Positions 8,030 through 16,704 of a stretch of 64,000 bases of DNA are shown one piece after another. How positions within the stretch are numbered: position 1 is the first letter of the stretch; each line of letters starts with the position of its first letter. The stretch comes from Sphingobium_A sp965228065 (GTDB lineage Bacteria; Pseudomonadota; Alphaproteobacteria; Sphingomonadales; Sphingomonadaceae). The notes below the pieces were generated by a model, which saw only the letters and a list, made by a program, of their open reading frames with translations, ran no database searches and had not been told where the DNA came from. The translations under genes and the position numbers were made by a program. The DNA lies in NCBI GenBank assembly GCA_965228065.1, contig OZ245788.1:1612001-1676000 (forward strand). The letters are read 5' to 3'.

Positions 8030-9272
8030 AAACCGGGCGTTCGCCGCGATCTTCGCGATCGCGGCGGGCCCTGAGCGCGATCCGGGCCTGAACCAGTAAA
8101 GCGGCCAGCAATATGATCGGCGCGATGCCGATATGCGCGGCCGCCAGGTTCATCTGCACAAGTGGCAGGACGAACGCGATCGCCAGGATGAACCGGTCGC
8201 GCCGCGACTCCGGCCCGTCTGCGCGGCTTGCGAAGATCAGGGCCGCGAGCGACTGAACGGTCATGTCGTAGATGAAGGCATAGGGCAGGGTGAGGAAGAT
8301 CGCGGTTCCGGCGATCAGCCCGAGATCCATCGCCGCGACCCGCGCGCGCGCGCAGAAGACGACGACCGCGATCGCAACCAGCGCGGTCGCGGCCTGCGCC
8401 AGATTGGCGAGCCACGAAGCCGCCCCGATCTTCAGCAGCGCGATGCTCGTCGTGGGCATCATCAGGTGGAATGCCATGTCCGGCGCGCCGATCAGCGTGG
8501 CGTGGAAGCCCAGCGTGCTCGTCAGATAGGTCACCCAGAGTGCCGGACCGAACAGGATCGCGGCCGCCCCGGCAAGCGCGATGGTGAACAGCGAGGTCCA
8601 TGCGATCGTCGTCCAGGCGCTGCGTGCGAACATCGCGGGTGCGACCAGAATGCCGAGATGGGGTTTGATCGTCATCAGCGCGAAGGCGAGCCCCGAGCGG
8701 CGCGGATGCGTGTCGAGCAGCCGCCAGCCGTGCAGTGCAAAGGCGCCGATGAAGAAGCCATAATGTGCTGCCCAGATGTTGACGAAGCCCGCTGGCAGCA
8801 GTGCGGCCAGCCACCAGGGTAGCCCGGCCGCTGCAAGATAGGGTCGTGCGGCGTGAATGAAGGCGCCAAGGCCGACGAGCGTCCAGGCCAGCAGCGCGAG
8901 CCAATAGGGCAGCCAGGAAAAGGGGATCGCGAGGAACAGGCTGTGCGGTGGGTAGGAATAGGCATAGATGCCTTTGACCTGAAGCGCGCTCCACAGGCTC
9001 TGGCGATAGCCCTCAAGATCGTAGAGCGCATTCGCATGCCCGTGCCATGCCAGCATTCCGCCATGCCAGACATTGACGAAATCCCGACCCAGTCGGACAT
9101 AAGGGTTGATCGCCGTCCCGTCGGTGAGCGTCAGGAAATCGCGCGCGAGACACTGGCTGCCGAACAATAGGGTGATTGCGGCAACGAGCAGCGTCGCGTT
9201 TCCGAATGGCCGCAAGATCGATGCCGAGGGCGTGCTGCTCATATCGCCAATAGCTTCGGCCGGCGTCGGCAT
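7980..9272 (-). CDS. GT87-like (DUF2029) polytopic glycosyltransferase, first copy
   Basis: 430-residue membrane protein with about ten hydrophobic helices. The first periplasmic loop has GRDFVNVWHGG, followed by YSYPPHSLF and later MTIKPHLGILV, the pattern of GT87/DUF2029 polyprenyl-phosphate-dependent mannosyl- or arabinofuranosyl-type transferases; the Asp of GRDF is the likely catalytic residue by analogy. The start ATG 9272 lies 15 bases after the GtrA stop; ATG 9242 is an alternative. The 3' end runs 50 bases into argG on the other strand. It is last in a leftward operon with a paralogue, a GtrA protein and a methyltransferase. Confidence 0.8.
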   Translation of the reverse strand: MPTPAEAIGDMSSTPSASILRPFGNATLLVAAITLLFGSQCLARDFLTLTDGTAINPYVRLGRDFVNVWHGGMLAWHGHANALYDLEGYRQSLWSALQVKGIYAYSYPPHSLFLAIPFSWLPYWLALLAWTLVGLGAFIHAARPYLAAAGLPWWLAALLPAGFVNIWAAHYGFFIGAFALHGWRLLDTHPRRSGLAFALMTIKPHLGILVAPAMFARSAWTTIAWTSLFTIALAGAAAILFGPALWVTYLTSTLGFHATLIGAPDMAFHLMMPTTSIALLKIGAASWLANLAQAATALVAIAVVVFCARARVAAMDLGLIAGTAIFLTLPYAFIYDMTVQSLAALIFASRADGPESRRDRFILAIAFVLPLVQMNLAAAHIGIAPIILLAALLVQARIALRARRDREDRGERPVFSGRDVPAGAGAARSA

Positions 9273-9286
9273 GTCAATGGGTGCCG

Positions 9287-9688
9287 CTACTTCGAGAATG
9301 TCCACCAGCGATTGAGGACGAATCCCAGCCAGGGCGTGACCAGCACCATCGGGACGATCGAGAGCGTGACGCCCAGTTCCAGGCGCTGGACGAACAGCCA
9401 GACCCAGAAACTGTTGAGCGCGTAGGCCAGCAGCGACACGACGACGAAGCGCCCTGGCGCTGCCATGCCCTTTGCCGCGGTGTTCGTATGGCCGAATGTC
9501 CAGCGACTGTGCAGAACATAGCCGGCGGCGCTCGCGACGATCGCGGCGATGGTGTTGGCCAGATAGGCGTCCACGCGCAGTGGCTCTGCCAGCAGCCAAT
9601 AGGCGCCCGAATGGAGCAATGTGATCGCACCACCGCCGATCGCATAGGCGATGATCTGGCCGATCAGTGTCTTGGGTGCGCGCATCAT
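9287..9688 (-). CDS. GtrA family membrane protein
   Basis: 133-residue protein with four hydrophobic helices of the GtrA/DPMS3 family. It shows the N-terminal FRY-like region IIAYAIGGGAITLLHSGAYWLL and the terminal NRWWTF motif typical of the family. GtrA proteins are proposed to flip polyprenyl-phosphate-linked sugars across the inner membrane. The start (ATG 9688, or 9685) overlaps the stop of the upstream GT87 gene. Its place between two GT87-like genes fits supply of lipid-linked sugar to them. Confidence 0.88.
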   Translation of the reverse strand: MMRAPKTLIGQIIAYAIGGGAITLLHSGAYWLLAEPLRVDAYLANTIAAIVASAAGYVLHSRWTFGHTNTAAKGMAAPGRFVVVSLLAYALNSFWVWLFVQRLELGVTLSIVPMVLVTPWLGFVLNRWWTFSK

Positions 9689-10899
9689 TCCGGCTCCTCC
9701 GCCCAGTCGTGGCCCGATCGCCATGCCGCGAAGGCAAGCGCGGCGATGATGGCGACGGGGGACAGCCAATACCCCTCGCGCGCCAGCGGCACCTGGCTCA
9801 GCGGCGTGACGAAGGCAGCGCCATAAGCGAGCCGCTCCGGCGACCACCACCGTGCCGGGGAACGTGCCGCCCAGACCAAAGCCGCGAGCGAGAGCGCGAC
9901 CAGATCATAGTTGAACAGATAGGGCAGGATCAGCGGCGTGGCCGCGACCGAGAGCAGGCCGAGATCGGCAAGCGTGGCATGGCGTCGTTCGGCCCAGATC
10001 AGCAGTGCCAGTGTTGCCAGCCCGACCAGGATCTGGCCGAGCAGCACGGGGCCGTCGCGGTCGATGGTCAACAGCATCCGGGCGACCGTGGGCATCATGT
10101 AATAATATTCGCGCTGGGCGCCGGGATCGATCAGGCTCGCCTGAAAGCTGAGCGTGGAGGTCAGCCAGGTCGTCCAGGCGTCGATGCCGAACGCCACGGT
10201 CGATGCCAGCACCAGCGCCAGCGTGCCGAGCGTTGCCCAGGCGATCGTCGACCATTCGCGTTTTGCTGCCAGGATCAGCGGCACCAGCACGCCCATATGC
10301 GGCTTGACGCTCATCAGCGCGAAGGCGGCGCCGGACACGCCCGGTTTTCGACCGGCATGCCACCAGCCGTAGAGTGTCAGCCCACCGATCATATATCCGA
10401 AATGTCCGGCCCATAGATTGACCACGGCGCCGGGCAGCAACAGCACCGACCAGACCGGCAGGCCTGCCTGTTTGAGCCAGGGACGCGCAGCCCAGGTGAA
10501 CAGGGCGAAGGTCAGGATGAGCCACAAAGCGAGCGACCCGAGATAGGGGAGAAAGCCGAATGGCACCGACAGCATCAGCATGTGCGGCGGATAGGAGAAT
10601 GCGTAGATGCCGTAGACGTCCGCGGCTGCGCGCAGGGTTCGCCGATATTCGGCGCGGTCGTAGATGCTTTCGGCACCGTTCAGCGCTTCGTGCCCGCCAT
10701 GCCAGATATTGACGAAGTCGCGCCCGACAATGGCGTCGGGCGTGACGTGAAGTCCGGGAAGCCGGCTGAATCGGGCCAGCTCGCTTGAAAGAAGATCATA
10801 ACCGAACCATCCGGCCGCCGGCCAGATCACGAGTCCGAACAGCCCGAACGCCAGCAACAGGCGTTTGAGCTGCGGCCATTGCCCCCGCAACGCCCCCAT
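9685..10899 (-). CDS. GT87-like (DUF2029) polytopic glycosyltransferase, second copy
   Basis: 404-residue paralogue of the 7980-9272 product with the same landmarks: GRDFVNIWHGG in the first loop, YAFSYPPHMLML, and MSVKPHMGVLVPL. About ten hydrophobic helices. The two copies differ over most of their length, so they probably transfer different sugars or act at different steps. It begins at ATG 10899, 21 bases after the methyltransferase stop. Sugar and acceptor are unknown. Confidence 0.82.
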   Translation of the reverse strand: MGALRGQWPQLKRLLLAFGLFGLVIWPAAGWFGYDLLSSELARFSRLPGLHVTPDAIVGRDFVNIWHGGHEALNGAESIYDRAEYRRTLRAAADVYGIYAFSYPPHMLMLSVPFGFLPYLGSLALWLILTFALFTWAARPWLKQAGLPVWSVLLLPGAVVNLWAGHFGYMIGGLTLYGWWHAGRKPGVSGAAFALMSVKPHMGVLVPLILAAKREWSTIAWATLGTLALVLASTVAFGIDAWTTWLTSTLSFQASLIDPGAQREYYYMMPTVARMLLTIDRDGPVLLGQILVGLATLALLIWAERRHATLADLGLLSVAATPLILPYLFNYDLVALSLAALVWAARSPARWWSPERLAYGAAFVTPLSQVPLAREGYWLSPVAIIAALAFAAWRSGHDWAEEPE

Positions 10900-10920
10900 T
10901 ATGCGTCCGATGTCATCGGA

Positions 10921-11619
10921 TCAGGCGATCCGCTCGCGATAGAAGATGTCGCGCCCCACGCTCTCGATCACATGATCGTCCGGAATCGGCGGCAACCATC
11001 TCAGGAAGCTGTGCGGATAGGGGAAGAAGTGGAGATGCGGGTTGAAGGTGAAACGATATTCGCGCTCCTGTGGCACAATCAGGATCAACGTTCCTCGCGT
11101 GACGCGGCGAAGCTCGGTCAGTGCCTGGCGGAAATCGAGGATATGTTCGAGCACATGGGTGCAGATCACGGTGTCGAAACTGGCATCGGCAAATGGCAGC
11201 GCCTCGATCGGCCCTTCGACGAAGCTGATATCGGGATGACGGGTGCGCGTACCCTCTTCGATGATGAAATCGGTGCCGGTGATGTCGAGTTCCGGCCGAC
11301 GATGCTTGATCCAGTCGGTCAGATAGCCGGTGCCGCAGCCGACATCGAGCACCGAGGTGCCGCCGATCCCGGCCAGGATGCGTTCAAGGCACGCGGCGCT
11401 ATTGTCGGTTTCATCCTGCACGCGCGGCAGCCGTTCGTAGATCCGGCGATACTCGTCGGCCGTGACGAAGGGGATGCGCTCGCGAAAGCGCTCGATATCG
11501 TCGACGAGCGGCCCCCAGTGGCGACGGAACAGCCAGCGCATGGCTGCGGAATCGCGGATGAAGGGCGGGATCACCTCTTCGAGCACGGTACGGATGGCGT
11601 TGGTTGTCTCGCGCTTCAT
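10921..11619 (-). CDS. class I SAM-dependent methyltransferase
   Basis: 232-residue methyltransferase with SAM motif I VLDVGCGTGYL at about residue 85, an acidic loop (ITGTDFI), and motif ALPFADASFDTVICTHVLEHI as in the Methyltransf_11/25 families. It starts at ATG 11619; a longer frame to 11715 is poorly supported. It is first in the leftward glycosylation operon, so it may methylate a lipid-linked sugar or lipid, which is inference from context. Confidence 0.87.
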   Translation of the reverse strand: MKRETTNAIRTVLEEVIPPFIRDSAAMRWLFRRHWGPLVDDIERFRERIPFVTADEYRRIYERLPRVQDETDNSAACLERILAGIGGTSVLDVGCGTGYLTDWIKHRRPELDITGTDFIIEEGTRTRHPDISFVEGPIEALPFADASFDTVICTHVLEHILDFRQALTELRRVTRGTLILIVPQEREYRFTFNPHLHFFPYPHSFLRWLPPIPDDHVIESVGRDIFYRERIA

Positions 11620-11692
11620 CGAGTCCGGTTCGTTCTGCCCCTGGGGCGCCGGATGATGGCATGCCCCTTTCGCGGCGACGCCATACGGTCTG

Positions 11693-11728
11693 CCCACATT
11701 TCCCGCAATGCCCACATTTCCCGTAATG
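11693..11728. repeat. 18-bp tandem repeat in a divergent promoter region
   Basis: Two adjacent copies of CCCACATTTCCCGYAATG (11693-11710 and 11711-11728) that differ at one base. They lie between the leftward methyltransferase operon and the rightward gene at 11853, a place where a shared regulator could bind. No known motif is recognised. Confidence 0.7.
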
Positions 11729-11852
11729 GGCGTGATGACAAGGTGGTGTCGGCACGAAGACTTTGCTCGCGTGAAGGATTCGTGCCGTCAGCGGCGTTGC
11801 GGGAACCACGGACACGCCGTAAGCACCGGTGCGGGCAATCAAGCGGTGAACC

Positions 11853-13643
11853 ATGACGATGAATGACGCGGCCCGACAGCTTTGGCAGGGCAGCCACTGG
11901 CGACGCGCGACGCTGATCATCTGGTTGATCTTCGCTGCCGGGCTGCTCTTCTGGTATTGGGGTCGGGTCCACTGGTTCGCGCTGGGCGATACCGACGACA
12001 ATATGCGGATGATGGAAGTCCGCGCCTGGTTGAACGGGCAAGGGTGGTACGATCTCAGGCAATATCGGCTGAGCCCGCCCCAGGGCTTCAACATTCACTG
12101 GTCGCGGCTCGTCGACCTGCCGATCGCCGCGATCATCCTGGCCGTGAAGCCGTTTTTCGGAACCGCCGTGGCGGAACGTGCCGCGATCGCAATCGCGCCG
12201 ATCCTGCCGCTGTTCGTCGTTCTGCTCAGTCTCGGCCTGACCGTGCGGCGCCTGATCGCCCCGTCAAGCTATGCGGTCGCCGCCTTCGTGTTGCTGGGCG
12301 CCGGATCGACGCTGAGCATGTTCACGCCGGCGCGGATCGATCATCATGGCTGGCAACTCGCAATGGTTGCGATGATCATGGCCGGGCTCGCCGATCCGAA
12401 GGCGCGGCGCGGCGGTGCGACCGTGGGCATCGCAAGCGCGCTCTCGCTCGTCATCGGGTTCGAGATGATGCCCTATCTGGCGCTGGCCGGCATTGCGATC
12501 GTGCTGCGCTGGGTGCTCGCCGCCGATCAGTCGCGGCGACTGCAGACTTATGGCGTGGCGCTTGCTGGGGGCTCGGCGTTCGGCTTCGCGATCTTCGCAT
12601 CGAACGACAATTGGCAGCCGCTGTGCGACGTGTTGTCCCCGCCCTGGATGTCGACGATGGTGCTGGCGGGCGGGCTGCTGTTCATGCTCGGCCGGCTGCC
12701 GCTGCACACTCCTTCTGCCCGCCTCGTCGCGGCTGCCGCCGCCGCGGCATTGCTTGGCGGGTTCATGGCGCTTGTCTGGCCGCAATGTCTGGGCCGGCCC
12801 GAGGGCGTTTCGGACGATCTGCAGCGCGAATGGCTCAACAATATCCGCGAAGCGCGCCCGATCACCGTTCAGGATTGGCGCATTGGCGCGATGATGATCG
12901 CATTGCCTGCGGTCGGCCTGATCGGCGGCATTCTGGCGGCGCTGAATGCGCGCCACGATCGGGATTGGGATCGCCTCGCGACCTGGGGATCGATCGCGCT
13001 GTTGTCGGTCTGCGGCTTTTCCCTGCTCTTCTTCCAGATTCGTGCCGCTGCGGCCGCGCAGTTGCTGGCGATTCCTTTCGCCGTCTATCTGATCTGGACG
13101 ATCGTGCCGTTGCTTCGTGCCAGCGAGAACATCGTCGTCCGCGTGATTGGCGTGGCCACGATACTCTTTGCGGCGTCCGGGCTGCTGGTGCCGTTCGCGC
13201 TGCAGATGGTGCCCAAGGCCGCGGACAAACCCGCTTATGCGGCCGTCCGCAAGGCGGGGGCATCCTGTAGCACCATCCCCGCCATGGCCCCGCTCGATCG
13301 CGTGCCGCGCGCGACGATCCTGACCATGGTCGATCTTGGACCGCGCCTCATCACGCTCACGCATCACGACGCGATCGCCGGCCCCTATCATCGCAACGGC
13401 GAACAGATTCTCGACGTCCATCGCGCCTTTGAAGGAAATGAGGCGAATGCACGCCGGATCGCGCGGAAATATGGCGCCACCATGCTGCTGATCTGCCCGA
13501 ACTTCGCGGAAGCGACGGTGTATCGCTCCAAGGCGCCCAAGGGCTTCTATGCCGGGCTGGAGCGCGGCACGGTGCCGACCTGGCTGGAGCCTGTTAAGTT
13601 GCCGGCCAGTTCGCCGTTCAAGCTCTGGCGGATCAAACCTTAG
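11853..13643 (+). CDS. large polytopic membrane protein, GT-C (STT3/PglB-like) glycosyltransferase candidate
   Basis: 596-residue protein with about eleven hydrophobic helices and a soluble C-terminal domain of about 150 residues. The first outside loop holds GDTDDNMRMMEVRAWLNGQ, and RIDHHGWQLAM follows around residue 160. Acidic residues in loop 1 plus a DHH-type motif are characteristic of GT-C oligosaccharyltransferase-like proteins. I did not see a WWDYG motif, so oligosaccharyltransferase activity is not claimed. It is divergent from the GT87/GtrA operon and probably works in the same surface glycosylation pathway. Confidence 0.7.
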   Translation: MTMNDAARQLWQGSHWRRATLIIWLIFAAGLLFWYWGRVHWFALGDTDDNMRMMEVRAWLNGQGWYDLRQYRLSPPQGFNIHWSRLVDLPIAAIILAVKPFFGTAVAERAAIAIAPILPLFVVLLSLGLTVRRLIAPSSYAVAAFVLLGAGSTLSMFTPARIDHHGWQLAMVAMIMAGLADPKARRGGATVGIASALSLVIGFEMMPYLALAGIAIVLRWVLAADQSRRLQTYGVALAGGSAFGFAIFASNDNWQPLCDVLSPPWMSTMVLAGGLLFMLGRLPLHTPSARLVAAAAAAALLGGFMALVWPQCLGRPEGVSDDLQREWLNNIREARPITVQDWRIGAMMIALPAVGLIGGILAALNARHDRDWDRLATWGSIALLSVCGFSLLFFQIRAAAAAQLLAIPFAVYLIWTIVPLLRASENIVVRVIGVATILFAASGLLVPFALQMVPKAADKPAYAAVRKAGASCSTIPAMAPLDRVPRATILTMVDLGPRLITLTHHDAIAGPYHRNGEQILDVHRAFEGNEANARRIARKYGATMLLICPNFAEATVYRSKAPKGFYAGLERGTVPTWLEPVKLPASSPFKLWRIKP

Positions 13644-13668
13644 CCGGGGGTGTCTTGAACTCTCAACC

Positions 13669-13749
13669 CGTCATGCCAGCGGAGGCTGGCATCTCCCACA
13701 GGATTAAGCGCGATCTGGTTGGGAGACCCCAGCCTTCGCTGGGGTGACG
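13669..13749. repeat. REP-like inverted repeat, copy 2
   Basis: An 81-base imperfect dyad between convergent genes. The left arm begins CGTCATGCCAGCGGAGGCTG and the right arm ends with CAGCCTTCGCTGGGGTGACG; inner arms pair ATCTCCCA with TGGGAGAC. Same architecture as 4806-4890 and 54376-54463. Confidence 0.75.
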
Positions 13750-13757
13750 TTCCAACC

Positions 13758-14381
13758 CTATCCCGCCATGAAGCTCGCCCGGATTCCGTCGATCACGAAC
13801 TGCGCGGCGAGCGCGGCCAGGATGACGCCGAGCAGGCGCGTCACCACCGTTTCGACGCGGTGGCCGAGCAGCCGCATCATTGGTCCGGCAAGCAGCAATG
13901 CGACCAGCGTCAGCGCCAGGATCAGGCCGAGTGCACCGAGCACGACCAGGCTCGATTCGAGCCCCTGGCTGCGCGCCATCATCAGCATGGTGGACGCGAT
14001 CGAACCGGGGCCCGCAATCATCGGGATCGCCATCGGGAAGATCGAGACGTCCTCGACCGGCGCTTCCATCACTTCCTTGGCGCGTTCCTCGCGACGCTGG
14101 GTGCGCTTCTCGAACACCATTTCAAGCGCGATCAGGAACAACATGATTCCGCCGGCGATACGGAAACTGTCCAGGCTGATGCCGAGCGCGCCGAGCAGTT
14201 TCTCACCGAACAGCGCGAAGACCAGCAGGATCAGTGCGGCCACCACCACGGCGCGGATCGCCATCGCGCGGCGATGAGCCGGGTCCGCACCCGTCGTCAG
14301 GCTGGCATAGATGGGCGCGCAGCCCGGCGGATCGATCACCACGAAAAAGGTGACCAACGCGGACACGAACAATTCGATCAT
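13758..14381 (-). CDS. MarC family integral membrane protein
   Basis: 207-residue protein with six hydrophobic helices of the MarC/UPF0056 family. Family landmarks are VVIDPPGCAPIYASLT near the N-terminus and FPMAIPMIAGPGSIAS in the second half. Function is not established; earlier links to multiple antibiotic resistance were withdrawn for the E. coli protein. It starts at ATG 14381, overlapping the stop of the upstream gene, and is last in the leftward run from yggT. Confidence 0.93.
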   Translation of the reverse strand: MIELFVSALVTFFVVIDPPGCAPIYASLTTGADPAHRRAMAIRAVVVAALILLVFALFGEKLLGALGISLDSFRIAGGIMLFLIALEMVFEKRTQRREERAKEVMEAPVEDVSIFPMAIPMIAGPGSIASTMLMMARSQGLESSLVVLGALGLILALTLVALLLAGPMMRLLGHRVETVVTRLLGVILAALAAQFVIDGIRASFMAG

Positions 14382-15151
14382 CGGATACCCACCGTTTCAT
14401 AGAGGACCAGCTTCCAGCCGTCCTTGCCGCGCCATTGCCAGACCTGAAGATCATGCGCGCCGGGTTTGCCGGCGATGGCATGGATGCGCACGCTCAGGCT
14501 GTTGTCGTCCGATTCGATCGTGCGGATAAGCCCGGTCGTCTTGAAGGCGGGCAGCGCAGCGACGCCGGTCTGCGGCATCGCATCTTCGAGCTGGACGACG
14601 ATGTCCTTCGCCAGATGCGGCTTCAGGGCATCCGCTTCGACTGTCCCGCGTACGGCCTCGGTGCGTGCCGAGATCGTACGATAGGCGCCTTCGAGCCGGG
14701 CCTTCTGGTCGCCAGCCGCACAGTCGGGCACGACCTCCGTCACCTTCGGACCCGCGGGCACGAACGCGGGCGTTTCGCGACCATGATCCATGTGCCAGCG
14801 CCACTGGCTGCTGCCGTCGACCATGTCGCGATACCAGATGGTGGTGAAAATGCCCGTGCCGCCGTGCGCGGCGCGTATCCAGGGACCTGTGTTGACCGCC
14901 AGCGTGCCGTCGCACGAGCGGAACGACAGGCGCGGCCACCACATCACGGGGATTGGCGGCTCCGCGCGATCTTTCAGCCAGGGGCCGGCAGGCACCGGCT
15001 CGGGCGTGAACAGGATCGCCTTGTCGCTGGCGAATGCGCGGAACGCCGCCCACTGGCCATCGGCCTGCGCGGCAGCGGCGAAGGCGCGGTCCGCCTCCAC
15101 CGCGGTCTGCGGTGTCCCCGCTGCGAGCAGCGCGAGGACGATCGCGTTCAC
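14378..15151 (-). CDS. exported protein of unknown function, NTF2/DUF4440-like
   Basis: 257 residues. An N-terminal hydrophobic stretch (IVLALLAAGTP) suggests export. AVEADRAFAAAAQADGQWAAFRAFASDKAILFTPEP resembles the first helices of SnoaL/DUF4440 (NTF2-like) domains, and the second half (ARLEGAYRTISARTE onward) may be another such domain. No catalytic motif recognised. The start is GTG 15151 overlapping the folD stop; the stop overlaps marC. The tight overlaps make co-expression likely, but no functional link to folate is apparent. Confidence 0.75.
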   Translation of the reverse strand: MNAIVLALLAAGTPQTAVEADRAFAAAAQADGQWAAFRAFASDKAILFTPEPVPAGPWLKDRAEPPIPVMWWPRLSFRSCDGTLAVNTGPWIRAAHGGTGIFTTIWYRDMVDGSSQWRWHMDHGRETPAFVPAGPKVTEVVPDCAAGDQKARLEGAYRTISARTEAVRGTVEADALKPHLAKDIVVQLEDAMPQTGVAALPAFKTTGLIRTIESDDNSLSVRIHAIAGKPGAHDLQVWQWRGKDGWKLVLYETVGIR

Positions 15152-16023
15152 ACGGCAGTCTTGTCGTAGGGCACACCGGCATTGCGGTGCGCGGCGACCA
15201 ATGTGTTCCGCAGCAGCACGGCGATCGTCATCGGTCCGACGCCGCCGGGCACGGGCGTGATCGCGCCCGCCACCGCCGATGCCGACGCGAAATCGACATC
15301 GCCGACCAGCTTGCCGTCGACGCGATTGATACCGACGTCGATCACGGTGGCGCCGGGCTTCAGCCAGTCGCCGATCACCATTTCGGGGCGCCCGACTGCG
15401 GCGACGACGATGTCGGCGCGCTGCACCAGCGCGGGCAGATCGCGTGTGCGCGAATGCGCGACGGTGACGGTGCAGCTCTCGCGGATCAGCAATTGCGCCA
15501 TCGGCTTGCCGACGATGTTCGACCGGCCGATCACGACCGCGTCGAGCCCCGCCAGATTACCGAGCGTGTCCTTGAGCAGCATCAGGCAGCCCAGCGGCGT
15601 GCAGGGCACGAAACCCTCCAGACCCGTTGCGAGCCGGCCGGCATTGACCGGATGGAATCCGTCGACATCCTTGTCGGGCGAGATTGCCGCGATGATCGCA
15701 TTCTCGTCGATATGCGCGGGCAGAGGCAGCTGGACGAGGACGCCGTCGACGGCGTCGTCCGCATTGAGCGTTGCCACCAGCGCGACCAGCGCATCCTGCG
15801 TGGTTTCGGGCGGCAGGCGATGCTCGAAGCTTTCCATGCCCGCGGCGATCGTCGCCTTGTGCTTGGAGCGGACATAGACCTGGCTGGCCGGATCTTCGCC
15901 CACCAGCACCACGGCGAGCCCAGGCGCGCGCCCGGCACTGGCGGTGAAGGTGGCGGTTTGTGCGGCGACGCGTGTGCGCAGTCCTTGCGCAAAGGCTTTG
16001 CCGTCGATGATCTGAGCGTTCAT
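15148..16023 (-). CDS. folD: bifunctional methylenetetrahydrofolate dehydrogenase/methenyltetrahydrofolate cyclohydrolase
   Basis: 291-residue enzyme interconverting methylene-, methenyl- and formyl-tetrahydrofolate for one-carbon metabolism. Family motifs are present: DGVLVQLPLP, DKDVDGFHPVN, PCTPLG and the cofactor loop VIGRSNIVGKP, with PGGVGPMT near the end. It starts at ATG 16023; the longer upstream frame is the DUF167 gene's shadow. Ten bases separate it from the DUF167 stop. Confidence 0.97.
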   Translation of the reverse strand: MNAQIIDGKAFAQGLRTRVAAQTATFTASAGRAPGLAVVLVGEDPASQVYVRSKHKATIAAGMESFEHRLPPETTQDALVALVATLNADDAVDGVLVQLPLPAHIDENAIIAAISPDKDVDGFHPVNAGRLATGLEGFVPCTPLGCLMLLKDTLGNLAGLDAVVIGRSNIVGKPMAQLLIRESCTVTVAHSRTRDLPALVQRADIVVAAVGRPEMVIGDWLKPGATVIDVGINRVDGKLVGDVDFASASAVAGAITPVPGGVGPMTIAVLLRNTLVAAHRNAGVPYDKTAV

Positions 16024-16033
16024 GCGCGGTCCC

Positions 16034-16321
16034 CTACAATGTCTCCAGCGCAGAGGCCAGATGCGCCGGATCGCCCGACAGGCGGACGCGCTTGAACCGC
16101 GCGCTTTCCCCCGACAGGATGGTGATATTGCGCCTCGGCAGGCCAAAATGGCGCGCCAGGAATTCGATCAGGGCCGCATTGGCGGCTCCATCGACCGGCG
16201 GGGCGCGCAATCGCACCGCGAGCCGTTCCGCATCGCCCGCCGCGATCGCATCCTTCGATGCGCGCGGCGTCACCTTGAGCGTCAGGATCGCGCCTTCGGC
16301 GTCGATGCGCCAGCCGGACAA
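16034..16321 (-). CDS. DUF167 (YggU) family protein
   Basis: 95-residue small protein of the DUF167/YggU family. Features are LKVTPRASKDAI near the N-terminus, the central VRLRAPPVDGAANAALIEFLA, and ITILSGESARFKRVRLSG. Cellular role unknown. The start appears to be TTG 16321, immediately after the YggT stop; a yggT-yggU pairing is frequent in proteobacteria. Confidence 0.9.
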   Translation of the reverse strand: MSGWRIDAEGAILTLKVTPRASKDAIAAGDAERLAVRLRAPPVDGAANAALIEFLARHFGLPRRNITILSGESARFKRVRLSGDPAHLASALETL

Positions 16322-16612
16322 TCAGGCCAACGACGCCGCGACGTTCGGGATGATGATGTTCATCAGGATGTAGAGGATCAGCAGCACGACCAGCGGCGAG
16401 AGATCGAGCGCCCCCAGATCGGGCATGATCCGCCGGATCGGTCGATAGAGCGGCTCGGTGATCCGATCGAGCGCGTACAGCACCGAGCGGACGAAATCGC
16501 TGCTGGTGTTGATGATGTTGAATGCGACCAGCCACGACAATACCGCCTGGATGATGATGATCCACCACAGCACGGTGAGTAGAAAGGCGACGATCGAGAG
16601 CAGGGTGAACAT
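16322..16612 (-). CDS. YggT family membrane protein
   Basis: 96-residue protein with two long hydrophobic helices and the YggT signature between them, DRITEPLYRPIRRIMPDLGALDLSPLVVLLIL. The family is linked in different bacteria to osmotic-shock tolerance and cell-division site shape (YlmG relatives). First gene of the leftward run yggT-DUF167-folD-NTF2-like-marC. Confidence 0.93.
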   Translation of the reverse strand: MFTLLSIVAFLLTVLWWIIIIQAVLSWLVAFNIINTSSDFVRSVLYALDRITEPLYRPIRRIMPDLGALDLSPLVVLLILYILMNIIIPNVAASLA

Positions 16613-16704
16613 GCGTGTCCTCTTGTGAGCGCCGCATCGGGATAGCCGATGAAGCGCGGTCGCGACAACTCCCCACGGATGTGAGGGCGGCGCGTCCGAT
16701 CGGG

